From contig CP136069.1 of the NCBI GenBank assembly GCA_032622095.1, positions 68,779,319-68,843,318 on the forward strand: DNA of 64,000 bases, in the 5' to 3' direction. The position numbers were made by a program, and so were the translations under genes. The notes beneath the pieces are model-generated. The model worked only from the letters and a program-made list of their open reading frames with translations. It searched no databases and was not told the origin of the DNA. Numbering within the stretch: the first letter of the stretch is position 1; each line of letters starts with the position of its first letter. Below are positions 1 to 11,435 of this stretch, in pieces. Origin of the DNA: Siphonodentalium dalli (lineage: Eukaryota; Mollusca; Scaphopoda; Gadilida; Siphonodentaliidae).

Positions 1-17
1 TGGTGAAAAAAAAAACT

Positions 18-90
18 TGGTCAGAGTCAATGGTGTAGTAACACCTAGCATTACATATTCTCATATAAGCGATAAAACAATGCAATATTC
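18..90 (+). repeat. Direct repeat, copy 1 of 2
   Basis: A ~70 bp block running from TGGTCAGAGTCAATGGTG to GATAAAACAATGCAATAT recurs with scattered changes at about 683-770. Both copies have the same orientation and lie about 665 bp apart. I recognise no coding content. The 500 bp between them (90-680) holds no feature I can support. Confidence 0.7.
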
Positions 91-682
91 CTTTTAATTA
101 AATGTGACTTTGTTAGGTATTTATTAAGCTGTACAATCATGTATTATGCGAAGCCTGTATTCTATGAACACTTTCAGGTGGGACATTCCCATTTATGATT
201 CGATTTATTTGAAAGTATGTTGTTGCTATATAACAGGATACCTAAACACCGGACTCACCCCATCGGGTAAAATGATGTGTCCCTATCATGGGCACAATCC
301 TGCACAATTGGGAAAGACAAGTTCGCGCGAATCAATGTCAAGTATGACCGCGTTGGGAATTTCTTTGAAAGCTGCAGAACTATATAGACATTTGAAGCGA
401 GGACGATGACAGATTTATGTCAAGTATAAACACGGGCAGAATTGATTGCTGGTGTCAGAACCCGGCTGAACAACATTCGCATTGAAGTAGTGTCATTCAA
501 CTATCGGCGCCAACTCAAGAGTTATTCATGAGTTGATATCCAACGTCATGGGTGTTTTCAAAAGTGGGCGAGCAACTCTCCGTGACCAGTTTTCTAATAG
601 ATTTTACAGAAAAACTTTCGTCGTGTATACTTTCTGAGAACTACTTTCTGGAGAAGCCCTTTAGCTAAGATCTGTATTATTC

Positions 683-775
683 TTGGTCAGAATCAATGGT
701 GAAGTAACATCTAGCATTTCATATTCTCATATAACCGATAAAACAAATGGAAAATCTGTAATATGCAATATTTTT
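683..775 (+). repeat. Direct repeat, copy 2 of 2
   Basis: This is the second copy of the block at 18-90, with the same order of short motifs (TGGTCAGAATCAATGGTG, then CATATTCTCATATAACCGAT). It continues into sequence rich in 'gacaaaatgg'-type motifs that resembles the left shoulder of the foldback-like structure at 1455-2530. Confidence 0.65.
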
Positions 776-1454
776 GTCATTTTTTCGGGCAGAATCTGGG
801 GAACAACATTTTCAAAATCCGCTTTGGGGGGGATTTTATGGAGTTCTTTGAAAAAAAACTCCTATTTACGTGCATAGCTTTATTGTTTGATATTTCGTTC
901 CTTGTGAAATTATTAATAAATTATTATTGTTGTCATTACAAAATCCAAAATAGCGGACAAAATGGTGTCCGGAAGTGGTAAAATTGTGCAAATTTCGCTA
1001 CATTTTACCAGATAATTTCCATTTTTTGTAAAAAAAAAAAAAAAAAATGTACCATGCTAAATCGATATATGATAGTAATGAGCAATATCACGAGGATTTG
1101 GCCCTTCAGTGTCCATCAAATTAAAATAGATTTAAAATACAATTTCGAAGAAAAATCAATTATTATTGTAATGCCCAGAAGGGAATTGAACTCACCCGTG
1201 TACTGAATACTGAATACCAATACGATGGCAGATATGAACCATTAATTCCCATTTTAGCAGAAACGATGGCGTCAATATCGAAAATAGGGACAAAATGGCG
1301 ACCGGCAGCAGTAAAATTTGGCAAGTTCGGCTAAAGGTCACCAAACTGTTTCCATGGCATCAAAAATAAAAACATATTATTTTCATTAATTTATATTGTA
1401 ACTAAATCTTCTCATATAATTTATAGCCAATAGTGATATACGCCATAAAATGAG

Positions 1455-2030
1455 TGTCAAAAGCCACCAAACTTGTATCCAAACATATCCAATGAGTTTC
1501 CAAAACCACTTAACGAGTGTCATCTAAGGAGCTTAAATCCACGCATCTGGGGGTCTCAAACCACCATCTTAATTAATATAGTATACCAAACCAACACAGT
1601 CCATAGAACGGGCACCACCAATTGCCAACCAGTGTCCCGAACCACCCAATACGCATCCCAATCGACCCAACTAGTGTCGCAAACCATCCAAATGGTGCCC
1701 AAACACGCCGTAATGAGTAATCCAAACCATCCAACGATTGACACCATATATCATCCAGAGAATGTCCCAAATCATGCACGCGGTGTCCCAAACCTCACAA
1801 CAAGCATCTCAAATCATCAATTGAGAACCCCACACCATCCCATGTGTGTCCAATAAAACCAATCAATGAGTGATCATACCCATCCAATGGCCGTCCCATG
1901 CAACATGACGATTGCCTCAAACCACCCGGACCAAGAATGTCTAAAATAAATCCGCCTGGTGTCTAAATCCACCCCATGCAGAATGTCCCACACCATCGAA
2001 TGACAGTAGCTTCTTGACATGTTGCGAAAA
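1455..2030 (-). repeat. Degenerate ~21 bp minisatellite, left arm of a foldback-like structure
   Basis: The sequence repeats variants of CCAAACCATCCAATGAGTGT about every 20-22 bp. The same unit occurs in the opposite orientation (GGTTTGGGACACTCATTGG) at 2205-2530 and again at 7740-8760. Open frames across the array are by-products of the low-complexity repeat. The change in orientation is centred on the short palindromic block at 2030-2178. Confidence 0.75.
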
Positions 2031-2178
2031 TCCTGTGCCATAGGGTGCATCGCATATATAAGAAAATGCATTGGCCTAACATTACTTACCTTGGCCATGT
2101 GAGCCACAGAATTATCATACCATATACAAGACTCCCTATGGGAGACTCGGATATATGGGAGAATGCATGGCACAGGAT
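2030..2178. mobile_element. Degenerate palindromic block related to the element at 41610-42040
   Basis: The block is bounded by inverted copies of ATCCTGTGCCA (2030-2040) and TGGCACAGGAT (2168-2178). Inside are CGCATATATAAGAAAATGCATTGG and its diverged complement. The same words form the subterminal palindromes of the TTAA-flanked element at 41610-42040, so this is probably an older, eroded relative lying at the inversion point of the minisatellite. Confidence 0.5.
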
Positions 2179-2204
2179 CATTAATGCTGTATCAGCACAT
2201 CACC

Positions 2205-2530
2205 CGTAATGAAAGGGTTGAATACTCGGAGGAGGGTTTTGTACACTTGTTTAAATGTATTGAGATGCAAGTTAGTAGATGGTTTATGACACCATTTGGA
2301 TGGATTGGGAACTCAATGGCTGGTTTTGATACTAGTTGTATGGTTTGGGTCACTCGCTGGGTGGTTTGTGACACCCATTGCATGATTTGAGACAACAGTT
2401 GAATTGGTTTGGACACTCGACTTGGATATGGGACACACGTGTGGTTGAATGTGACATAAATTTGTCGATTTATTCAATGATTGGGCCATTTTATAAATTG
2501 AGACGACTTTTGGTGGTTTGAACCTATTTG
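2205..2530 (+). repeat. Degenerate ~21 bp minisatellite, start of the right arm
   Basis: GGTTTGG-containing units repeat here in the opposite orientation to 1455-2030. The array stops abruptly at 2536, where a GC-rich inverted end begins. It resumes in the same orientation at about 7740, just after the matching inverted end. This suggests that 2537-7729 was inserted into one continuous array. Confidence 0.65.
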
Positions 2531-2536
2531 GTTAAG

Positions 2537-2830
2537 CCCCTGTCACACTCAGGCCGGCGCTCTCATTGCGCTGCAAAAGTACCAAAGCGGCCACCTAAAC
2601 GCACTAAGGTCTCCAAGAACCGATTGGTGACGCAGTGGACACTGGCTACAACGGGCGAGGATCTCCATGGTCGCCCATAGGTGTCAGAGCGCCGCGCTTG
2701 TTTTATGCATGCACAAAACAAGCGCAGAGGCTCGGCGTTCTGGCCAGGACGTAGAACTGTCGCCGTGACAGCGCAAAGCAAAGCGAGCGACGTGAGCGTT
2801 ATGTGAACGTAGCAAGAGCGCATATTAGCT
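2537..2830 (+). mobile_element. GC-rich inverted-end unit, left outer copy
   Basis: This CpG-rich unit starts CCCCTGTCACACTCAGGCC and is homologous to the reverse complement of 7060-7413. Shared landmarks include TGACGCAGTGGACACTGG and a 30 bp near-perfect palindrome at 2695-2724 centred on TGCATGCA. Its first ~48 bp match the reverse complement of the end at 7729. No transposase is visible and I cannot assign a superfamily. Confidence 0.6.
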
Positions 2831-3112
2831 TCTCGTGATCGCAGCAAGAAATTAATCTTGTCTTTTTTGACTACAGTAAGCTTAATAAAATTCTCACTAT
2901 GTGCCTTTCCCGTCTTTAATACGCTCAATGAGGCTCTGTCCAAAACTTATTGCGCTGTCATGGGGTGTTATGGACTGGTTCCCACTCATCGAACGTCCAC
3001 ATTGTGCTGCCACTGCGACTCTGGCGCTAGCTTTACGCCCAAGCGTTATACATGGTGTTCTTCCGGCGTTTACAGCAGGTTTACAGTACAATCCAACTTT
3101 GAAAAGCGGTTT

Positions 3113-3210
3113 CTCATACCACTGTCACACTCCGCTGCGATCAGGCTGGCTTTTGCTTTGAGTTGAAAAAGTATCAAAATACGAGTAACGCACAGTGGAA
3201 GCGCTGAAAA
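3113..3210 (+). mobile_element. GC-rich inverted-end unit, inner partial copy
   Basis: The end begins ACCACTGTCACACTCCGCTG and matches the reverse complement of the end at about 7408-7413. It is the left member of an inner inverted pair nested inside the outer 2537/7729 pair. Only about 90 bp of the unit is recognisable. Confidence 0.5.
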
Positions 3211-3236
3211 TTGTCAGAAATTTTCAATCTGTTAAA

Positions 3237-3670
3237 ACAAGAAAACCAATGTCAGAAACGGTAACGCGCTCAAGATCATATATTATAAACCCAAGAATGT
3301 AATTGTAGAATATAAAATATACTGGTTTTGCGAACCAGAATTCCGTTAAATAACAATAACAACCAGCACCTAATTAACGAACCGGTGGCCGACTCGACCG
3401 TCTCCGCCCACAACCCCTAGTGGGTTGCATTAATTTCTTTCATTTGTAATTGACATATAGTTTATCACAAACTAAAAATATACATTACTCAACGTTGATT
3501 AACACAATGTTGAATTTCCCCAACTACATGCACCTTTTACGGGACTCGGCCTCCAGCTCGCAGTTTGACTTTTAATCATCCCAAAAATTCCCATTCTATA
3601 AACAAGAAAACCATAGTCAGAAATGGTAACGCCACCAAAATCGTATTATTAGCCATAAATATAAATAATA
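3237..3670 (+). repeat. Dispersed repeat starts, two direct copies
   Basis: The motif AAGAAAACCAATGTCAGAAA followed by GGTAACGC begins at about 3239, and a variant begins at about 3602. A third copy begins at 38046, exactly where the paralogous segments at 36.6-38.0 kb and 57.0 kb diverge. That is consistent with the conserved end of an inserted repeat. No partner end was recognised, so class and length are unknown. Confidence 0.5.
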
Positions 3671-3855
3671 ATACAATTATTCTATAAACTAGCTTTCAAA
3701 TTTTATGCGGGAAATTTGCGTACTTCCATATTTCAAGTTTTCCCGTTTCTCGTGGCATACATTACTTTCATCAAACTGTCTTCTTTATTACACAAGCTGA
3801 TAGGCCCGACTTCACCCGGGCTGTTTCCCATCTGCTTTCCGGTGAAAGGTGCGAT

Positions 3856-4378
3856 TTGACCTTCAATTGACTATTTCGAAAGTCAAGGTCAGGTCAGGGT
3901 CATGATTTGTCCAGTCCAAAACACCCCCACCCGTAGAAAACTACCCATAGGTATCAAATTTCGTCGAAATCCGTCCGTTTTACCCAACTTGACCTTTAAT
4001 TAACAATTTTGAAGGTCAAGGTAAGGTCAGAGTCATGATTTGACCCGTCCAAAACACCCCCCCCCCCCCCCCCCGACAAAAGTACCCATAGGTATCAAAT
4101 TTCGTCGAAATCTATCCGTTTTATCCGAGTTGACCTTTGATTGGCCATATTGAAGGTCAAGGTCAGGCCGAGGTCACGATTTGACCCGTTCAAAACTCTC
4201 CTCGGACCAAAGTATCCCTAGGTATCAAATTTCGCCGAAATTTGTCCGTTTTACCCAAATTGACCTTGCATTGACAGTTTTAATGGTCAAGGTCAGGTCG
4301 GGGTCACGATTTGACCCGTTCAAAACACTTCCCGGACACAAATACCCATAAGTATCAAATTACGTTGAATTCTATGGA
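3856..4378 (+). repeat. Tandem repeat, about 130 bp unit, four copies
   Basis: Units start at 3856, 3989, 4130 and 4260. Each contains TTGACCTT, a short direct repeat of AAGGTCAAGGTCAGG, GATTTGACCCGT, CAAAACACCC, then GTATCAAATTTCG and TCCGTTTTACCC. Period varies from 130 to 141 bp, mainly because a C run expands to about 16 bases near 4059-4075. Confidence 0.85.
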
Positions 4379-4469
4379 AAGCCGAGGAGGACATGTTGGT
4401 TGCTAATTGCTAGATATACGACGCGGTATTTTGAAGGTGTTTCAAACTAGGAGATAGAAGTATTCTGCC

Positions 4470-4577
4470 TTTCAAATGGTGATGAATTATAGTAGTTTAT
4501 TCAAATTTTATGGCATAAATTGTTATTAAAACCGTATATACTATAAAAAATTAATGACTCGAAAATTAAGTGGGCCT
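4470..4577 (+). mobile_element. Truncated copy of the TTAA-flanked element at 10961-11431
   Basis: About 105 bp match the right end of the 10961-11431 element: GATGAATTATAGTA, ATGGCATA, TTGTTATTAAAACCGTATAT, then CTCGAAAATTAAGTGGGCCT, which abuts TTAA. The left part of the element is absent. Confidence 0.65.
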
Positions 4578-4839
4578 TTAAACAAAGTCACAATTGCATT
4601 TAGGCTCATCTCATACTCGTCCATTCAGCGATATTCTACTGCGCAGTTTGTTATAGCCTCCAGTATTTATTGAGCGTTATACCCCCAACTGTTATAATTC
4701 GCCTTTAGCAGGCGTACTCTTGCCTCAGATTATTGAGATATTAGGTCACACATAATCACATTAAATCGCATCGTAACATAGCAATTGTGTGGGCTCCTTG
4801 GCGTGAATATGTAATGAGAAATAGGTCATACGTAATGAC

Positions 4840-5590
4840 ATTAAACTCAAGAAAACCCTCGAAAACAAAACAAAATCACATTTAATGTTTTACGTTATTT
4901 CCTTCATAAAAAGAATCTTCGTGATAATGAACCCTCTCGTTACTTTAGAATATAGAATTAACCTTAAAATAAAAAAAATCTTTGGAACACAGAACCTTCG
5001 GAATAACGAACCTTCGGATTGGTGAACCTTCGGAATAGCGAACATTCAGAGAAATTTCGGAATAGTGAACCTTCGGAATAGAGACATGCCCCCCAATATT
5101 CATATTATATGCCCAGAGTTCAAAGGTATGGACCCATAAAATTCTAAACTTGGCCCTTAAAATATTGAACTCCAAATTGGAGCACACACAGAACAGCACT
5201 TAAGTCAACTGAACCTATGTCATGTCCCAATGCGGGAGGGTCCATATATACCACAACATTCATAGTATATGCCAAGAATTCAAAGGTATGGGCCCACGTA
5301 ATGACATAAAATCTCAAGAAAACCAGCGAAAACAAAACAAAATCACATTTAATGTTCTAAGTTAAGTTATTTCCTCCTGTATCTGTATCGGTGTGCGCGC
5401 ATGATCAGTTCGGATGTGAGCGCACACTCCATATAAAGAATCTTTGTGAAAATGAACCCTCTCAAATTAGTCTCAATACTTTAAAATATAGAATTAACCT
5501 AAAAATAACAAAAACCTTCGGAATAGAGAACCTTCGGAATAGCGGACCTTCGGGATAGCAAACCTTCATAATAGAAGCATGTCCCCACAA
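4840..5590 (+). repeat. Tandem duplication (~460 bp) containing a CTTCGGAATAG minisatellite
   Basis: Two copies (about 4846-5170 and 5309-5590) share CTCAAGAAAACC, AAAACAAAATCACATTTAAT and TAGAATTAACCT. Each ends in a run of short units around GAACCTTCGGAATAGC (17-20 bp period; about 4990-5080 and 5513-5573). No open frame runs through it convincingly. Confidence 0.7.
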
Positions 5591-5959
5591 TTACACCGGT
5601 GACGTAAACACATGTGCCAATCTTAGTTGTACTCTCGTAATTATCGGTACGATGAAACGGTGACGGAATCTGACGAGGTTTGCCGAATGTACAATCACCC
5701 AGTGAATTATCGATCGACCATGCGATATCAAAAAACCAAAAGCTAGAAACACCACACTACGGTGGCGTAATAAAACTAATAAAACACCCATTGATAATGT
5801 CAGCCCGCACACGAAAGAGAAACTCCCCACCAGTTATACATGCAGCGCGCGTGACAAGCTATGCTCCTATCCCGCTTATCACGTTTTCATCGCGCTCTGT
5901 GTACGCAGAGACGTGGCAACATGGGGTTGGGGGGTTGGGGATGTATCACCCCCCCCCCA

Positions 5960-6760
5960 ACTTTGGTCAAAATTTTCAACAGTTGGAAATTTAATACCTG
6001 CAAAAACATTAGTTGGAAATTTCACACCAACTATAATATATATATAGGTTGAAATGTTCTTGTAGTTTGATTTTCAAACAATTTATTGGGGGAATTAATT
6101 GTTTTTGGACCAATATTTGCATATTTTCCTATTTTTGTCAAAATTTTTGACTGAAATGGTCATCAGTTGGAAATTTTCCAACCTCAGGGAGGTGACAGGT
6201 TGGAAATTTCCAACACTTGGACATCTTGTGTCCTGGTCCCTCCCCCCGTGGCCAGTCAAAAACTGCTAGTTAATTTAAGAAAACAATATTCTCATACATT
6301 TGGTCAACATTGTCATTGGAATTGTCATCAGTTGTAAATTTTCCAACCTAAGTGGGGTGTCAGGTTTGAAATTTCCAACCCTAAGAATGCTTGACGCTAG
6401 TCTAGATGCTATATAAGGATTTTGCGATTTTCTTGTTCAGATTACAAAATTTTCGCACACCGGGCCGAACCATGATCGGCCTGGTGTGTCATTGCCTCCC
6501 CCCCCCCCCCCCCCTGTGGCCAATACAAAAATGCTAATAAGTTTAACAATATTTGACTTCATCTGGTCAAACTTGTGGTCATCAGTTGGAGAATTTTACA
6601 ACCTGAGGGGGGTATGAGGTTTGAAATGTCCAACACTATATAGAAAAGCTTTAGTTGAGGCCAGTCTGAATGCTAGGATTTGCGATTTTCTTAATTGAAT
6701 TTCAAAATTTTCTCACACCGGCCGAACAACGATGGTCAGCTCAGTGATGTCGTGGTTTCT
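5960..6760 (+). repeat. Tandem repeat, about 260 bp unit
   Basis: Units contain a short palindrome (TTGGAAATTTCCAA type), GGGGGGTGACAGG, GCGATTTTCTT, ACAAAATTTTC, CACACCGGCCGAAC and a long C run followed by GTGGCCA. Recognisable copies centre near 6165, 6310 and 6570, with a partial one near 5960. Two C runs, one of about 18 bases near 6497, are likely to be length-unstable. Confidence 0.6.
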
Positions 6761-7059
6761 TGCCCGTAGCCGTGTGCAATTGTATGGAGTTAGACCACTA
6801 GATATTAGGATTTATGCAATGTTTCAGGTTAAAATATCTGAATGTTCTCATACCGGGAATATAGAACCATGGTTTATGAAGATATAGGATATTAGGCCTA
6901 ACCACTAAGGTGCAAGGGGTGCAAATGGAAGTATGCAAAACTTGTGGTCGGTCTGATTCTAACTCAAGGGGGTGCAGTTGGAATTTCCCAAGGTTGACAC
7001 CCCCAACGGAAACCATCTAGCCACGTCTCTGTGTGTACGACCCATTTCGTTCCTGCTTT

Positions 7060-7413
7060 GCCAGGTCTCACGCTCTCATACGCTCTCACTGCGTTTCCTC
7101 CACGCCGTAAACGCTCTTAATGCGTTCAAGTCGTTGTCATTGCGTTGTTAGTACGCTTTGCGCTGTCATGGCGACGGTAATACGCCTGGTCAGAACGCCG
7201 AACCTCTGCGCTTGTTTTGTGCATGCACAAAACAAGCGGGCGCTCCGGCGCTCTGGAGCGACCACAGAGACCCTCTCCCGTCCTATCCAGTGTCCACTGC
7301 GTCACCAATACGTTCTTGGATACCTTACTGCGCTTTGCTTGGCGCTTTGATTATTTTTCAGCGCAATGCAAGCGCCGGCCTGATCGCAGCGGAGTGTGAC
7401 AGTAGTTTAATCG
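7060..7413 (-). mobile_element. GC-rich inverted-end unit, right inner copy
   Basis: Read on the minus strand, this starts at the CTGTCACACTCCGCTGCG end (about 7413). It then follows the same order as 2537-2830, including TGACGCAGTGGACACTGG and a perfect 30 bp palindrome at 7209-7238. It is strongly CpG-rich compared with the surrounding AT-rich DNA. Open frames on both strands reflect GC content, not recognisable protein. Confidence 0.6.
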
Positions 7414-7639
7414 GACAGGTAATTTATTGGGTATTTTCCCCACAACCTAAAAACTGACTATGACTGGAGAACGCAGGAGGCGCTATCTATACTCTCCGCG
7501 CCCGCGCAGAGAGCGTTTTACGAACTTATTGAGAACGTACTAGCATCACAATGACAGCGACTTGAACGCACTAAGAGCGTGAGACTTGACAAAGTAGGAA
7601 CGCAATAGGAGCATACTTTGTTTTAAAAGTTTGACAATT

Positions 7640-7729
7640 TTCTACAGTTTTCGGCGCTCCTCCTGCGTGTTAGTCATATGTTGGTACTTTTGCAGCGCAG
7701 TGAGAGCGCCGGCCTGTGTGTGACAGGGG
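7640..7729 (-). mobile_element. GC-rich inverted-end unit, right outer end
   Basis: The minus strand starts CCCCTGTCACACACAGGCC at 7729 and continues GGCGCTCTCACTGCGCTGC. It matches the left end at 2537 over about 48 bp with a few changes. The minisatellite resumes immediately beyond it. No clear target-site duplication was found in the flanks (GTTAAG on the left, TTTTAGG on the right). Confidence 0.6.
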
Positions 7730-7739
7730 TTTTAGGAAC

Positions 7740-8760
7740 ACCAGTTGCATTGTTTGGGGCACTACTAGTACCATGCACTGTGATTTGGAACAAAAGTTGC
7801 AGGGTTGCGATACTGATCGGGTGAATTGAGACACTCCTTGGATGGCATGTGATACCCATTGTGTGGGTTAGGGTACCAGCTGCATGGTTTGGAGGACTAT
7901 CTGTGCTGGTCGGGAATCAGGTTCATACCGTACGGGGCACTACTTAATTGTTTGTGCCACCCGTTGGAAAGTTTGAGACCAATTGGGTGGTTTTGGACAC
8001 TAGATGTGCATATGGGACACACGAATTGTGGAATGAGACACTCATTTGTCGACTGGTTCACTGATTTGGCCGTTGAATGGATTGATACGACAGTTGGTGG
8101 TTTGGGACACCCGTTGTGTGACATAGAACTCTCTTCGGATGGCCTGGGACAAAAGTTTTGGTGCATATGGGACACTCTTTTCCTTTCGAATATTCGCTGG
8201 ATTGTTTGGGACAGTCATTTGGTGGTTTGGGGCATTCATTGGATGGATTGGCCCACTCATTGTATGATTTGGATCACACGTTGGATGGTTAGGGACACTC
8301 ATTTTTGGTAGTTTGGGACAAAACCTGTGCAGCTTGGAACGTCCGTTGCATTGTTTGGGGCACTACCATGCGCTGTGGTTTGGAACAATCGTTGCAGGGC
8401 TACGACAATACTCGTGGTAATTTAGATGACATGTGATACTAATTGTGTGGGCACGGACACCAGGTGCACGGCTCGGGGAACCATCTATGTGGATTGGGAA
8501 CCAGTTGCATATGGTTTTGGGCACTACTTGGTTGTTTGGGGAACTCATTGGGTGGATTATTTATCATGCTTTACTCGGTACAATATTTGAATCTGCGGCA
8601 CCAGACGTGTTGGCTTGGTATACTCATAGATTGGTTTTGGATACGATGTAGGTGGCTCAGTATATTGTTTGGTACACTCGTTAGGTGTTTGGGACACTCA
8701 TTTGATGTATTCTGAAACTAGTTGGTGGCTTTGGAAACTTGTATGATGGCATATATACCA
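7740..8760 (+). repeat. Degenerate ~21 bp minisatellite, continuation of the right arm
   Basis: Variants of GGTTTGGGACACTCATTGG repeat through the block in the same orientation as 2205-2530. Past the array, 8830-9010 contains GGTTGCCATTTTGTCC-type sequence that mirrors GACAAAATGG sequence at 950-1310, so the inverted symmetry extends beyond the array. Confidence 0.7.
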
Positions 8761-9489
8761 CTACTTATTGGCTTTATATTTATTCGATATTTGAAGATTT
8801 AGTTTAAAAAGTAAAAAATTAAAAAAGCACTTCACAACTGTTGACTTCCGATTGCCATTTTCGTCGTCATTTTTGAAAACTCGGGTTTTGACTTACTGTT
8901 ATCGTATTAAGATTGGACATCATGTATGGTGGCGCAACTGGCATCTACGGTGAAAGTTACTGTAAAATGCTCTCTTTGTTACTTTCGGTTGCCATTTTGT
9001 CCTCCATTTTGGACTCTTTTATTTTCAGTCAAATTATGCAGGAAATGACAGGCATATGGCATGGAATCAAGAACAATAGGTTTTTGCTGAACATGTATGT
9101 AGTGAGTGGGGTATACTCCCGGAAATCGCCGCCATATTACCCGGAACATACACTGTCACCTTTTAACGTCTAAATAGTTTGAGTAGACATCCTTAGGAAA
9201 AATGAATGAAGTTTAATCCTGGGGGCGTGCACGTTTGATCGACCTGGTTCCCGGACTAAAATTTCAATTTTCGTTTTCTTACATGTTTTTCTACATTTTT
9301 TTATAATCAAAATAACGAATTTTCCTCCCTAAAACGCGCGGAAATTTGGGCTGTTTTGTCATATTCAGCAGTTACATATAGGTAACGTTTGTGGTCAGTA
9401 GATTTGTATATTTATATAAATTTTTCCAGGTTCACCTTAAAATTGTGCTTTGTATTCGACAGTATGTGAAAATAAAAGTTATTTTTTAG

Positions 9490-9965
9490 TTTTTTTGGCG
9501 TACATTCAGAAACCCCTTCTGAAATGAAAACGCCAGGAAATTTCGTTTCATAAATTGTGTATCATCGATCAGTGATGATTATGGCACTATTAATACAAAA
9601 ATCAGCTTTGTACTCGAAAGTGCAAATAGAAGTAATGTTTTGGGGTTTTGGGGGTACTATCAGAAACCCCCTTCTGAAATGAAAACGCCAGGAAATTTTG
9701 TTTCAGAAATTGTGTATTATTGATCAGTGATTGCTGGAGCACTATCAATATAAAAATCAGCTTTGTACTCAAAAATGCAAATAGAAGTGATTTTGGGGTT
9801 TTATGGGTACTATCAGAAACCCCCTTCTGAAATGAAAACGCCAGGAAATTTCGTTTCAGAAATTGTGTATTATTGGTCAGTGATTGCTGGAGTACTAACA
9901 ATATAACAAATCAGCTTTGTACTCAAAAGTGCAAATAGTCATTTTTGGAGTTTTTGTGGGGTCTC
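9490..9965 (+). repeat. Tandem repeat, about 153 bp unit, three copies plus a partial
   Basis: CAGAAACCCCCTTCTGAAAT starts copies at 9507, 9661 and 9813, each followed by GAAAACGCCAGGAAAT and ATCAGCTTTGTACTC. A 99-codon minus-strand open frame (9602-9901) repeats the same peptide twice and is explained by the tandem repeat. Confidence 0.85.
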
Positions 9966-10955
9966 TGGCCCCAAAACGCCAGGAATGCGGAACTTAAGAA
10001 ATCCGATTTCTTTAAAAGTTCCTGGGGTGGAACAAATCTGGGGCATCAAACCTTTCGTACGCAATTGTGCAAATAGAACCCAGCAGGATCTCTGACTATT
10101 ACAGCTATATAATTGTTGTAGTCCGATACCAATGGTAGTTATCTGATAAACTGTTCACCCCACAATAGATCAAACACCTACATGCACGTTTATTCTGAAT
10201 GACATACATTATGTTATCTATACGCAAAAATACGAGACTACACCAAAGTAACACCGATTCGAACATATCCGAATCAGCAGACCGATTCGGTGTCGATCTC
10301 GAATCGGGTGCCCGATATCGACATTGAATCGAATCTCGAATATTCGCAGGTCCCTACATAAGTCGCTAAAATATTACACACGAGAGCTCTGGTTCAGTAT
10401 CGTAATTATCGATTATGTATAGTATAAGCACCAGGCTTACAATGGAATTGCATTTGAGATAAAGAGGTTTATTTTTCTTGGAACGTTCGTTGTGCATATC
10501 CTTTACAAACAAATACAGTCATGGTACGTGTCGTGTTCGAAGTGCAAGGTATTGGTTTCACTAATTATCTTTTACCCTATTCTCTTCACAAAGGATTATA
10601 TTTGTATTGAGACGTTTTGCTCTTCTTAGTCCGCATGATTTTAAGTTGGTGCACTAATTGGTCTCAACAATGTTTGTGGTTTGGAATAATGGTTATTTTT
10701 TGCTGTTATTTTCCTGTTTATTATTGTAGCCATTGTCTGGTTCGATCCGCATTTAAACATCGTGTCCGGTTGATATCATCCGATATCAGAGTGTCTCCAC
10801 ATTATTCCAGCATTGATGAAGTGAAAATAGTTATCGAGCTATCAATCAGCTGTATGTCACATTAGAAATTTCTGAAATATATATAGAGATGTTATGAAAG
10901 ATCGTAACTAAAAACTGGAAGACAAAATGTTAACTAGTCCGGAATGCTTTTTGAA
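9966..10955. other. No supported gene; short GATTCG-rich stretch
   Basis: About 1 kb of AT-rich sequence without recognisable protein or RNA. At 10252-10345 GATTCG/CGAATC words recur at irregular spacing. An 82-codon open frame at 10617-10865 has no recognised domain and is probably chance. Confidence 0.5.
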
Positions 10956-10960
10956 ATTAA

Positions 10961-11431
10961 AGGCCCACTTAATTTTCGAACTCACAGATTACATTATATA
11001 AAATATATGCCATATTATATACCATTTGAAAGAGGAAGCTCCAAAACATTGTATTATCAACTTATCCCGTGTAATAAACTGTGGACATGTTGCTTTTGTT
11101 GAGTTGCCAACACGTTTTGTCATCAAGATTGATGTAAAAATCAGTATTATTTTCAATGCAGGGGGAATAACTCTATATATTAAAGATAGAGTTCTTCCCC
11201 TTCCATTGAACAAGTTTGAGTTCTGTTGCATTCTGAGTGCCACAGGGGGGAGTCTTTAAATGATTTCCACAGTTTTCTATTTCTCTGTGGGCATCTTCTG
11301 AGACACAGATGTTTCAAATATTGATGAATTATAGTATTTTAATCATATGTTATGGCATAGATTGTTATTAAAACCGTATATCAAGTCACCATAAAAAAAA
11401 ATAATCGGCGACTCGAAAATTAAGTGGGCCT
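10961..11431. mobile_element. TTAA-flanked short inverted-repeat element (471 bp)
   Basis: The inverted ends AGGCCCACTTAATTTTCGA and TCGAAAATTAAGTGGGCCT are near-perfect. Each end abuts TTAA (10957-10960 and 11432-11435), the target duplication expected for piggyBac or Kolobok-type transposition. The interior has no transposase, so it is non-autonomous. The + strand frame at 11026-11259 has no recognised domain. Confidence 0.75.
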
Positions 11432-11435
11432 TTAA

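Noticed and set aside
1165-1205. Minus-strand tRNA-like fragment (B-box-like GAGTTCAATTCCC)
   Set aside because: No convincing A box or cloverleaf could be drawn around it.
1473-1856. 127-codon frame rich in Asn, Pro, Thr and Gln
   Set aside because: It follows the ~21 bp minisatellite. The same array also opens frames on the other strand.
9602-9901. 99-codon minus-strand frame with a repeated peptide
   Set aside because: The repetition matches the ~153 bp tandem repeat exactly; no splice or start context.
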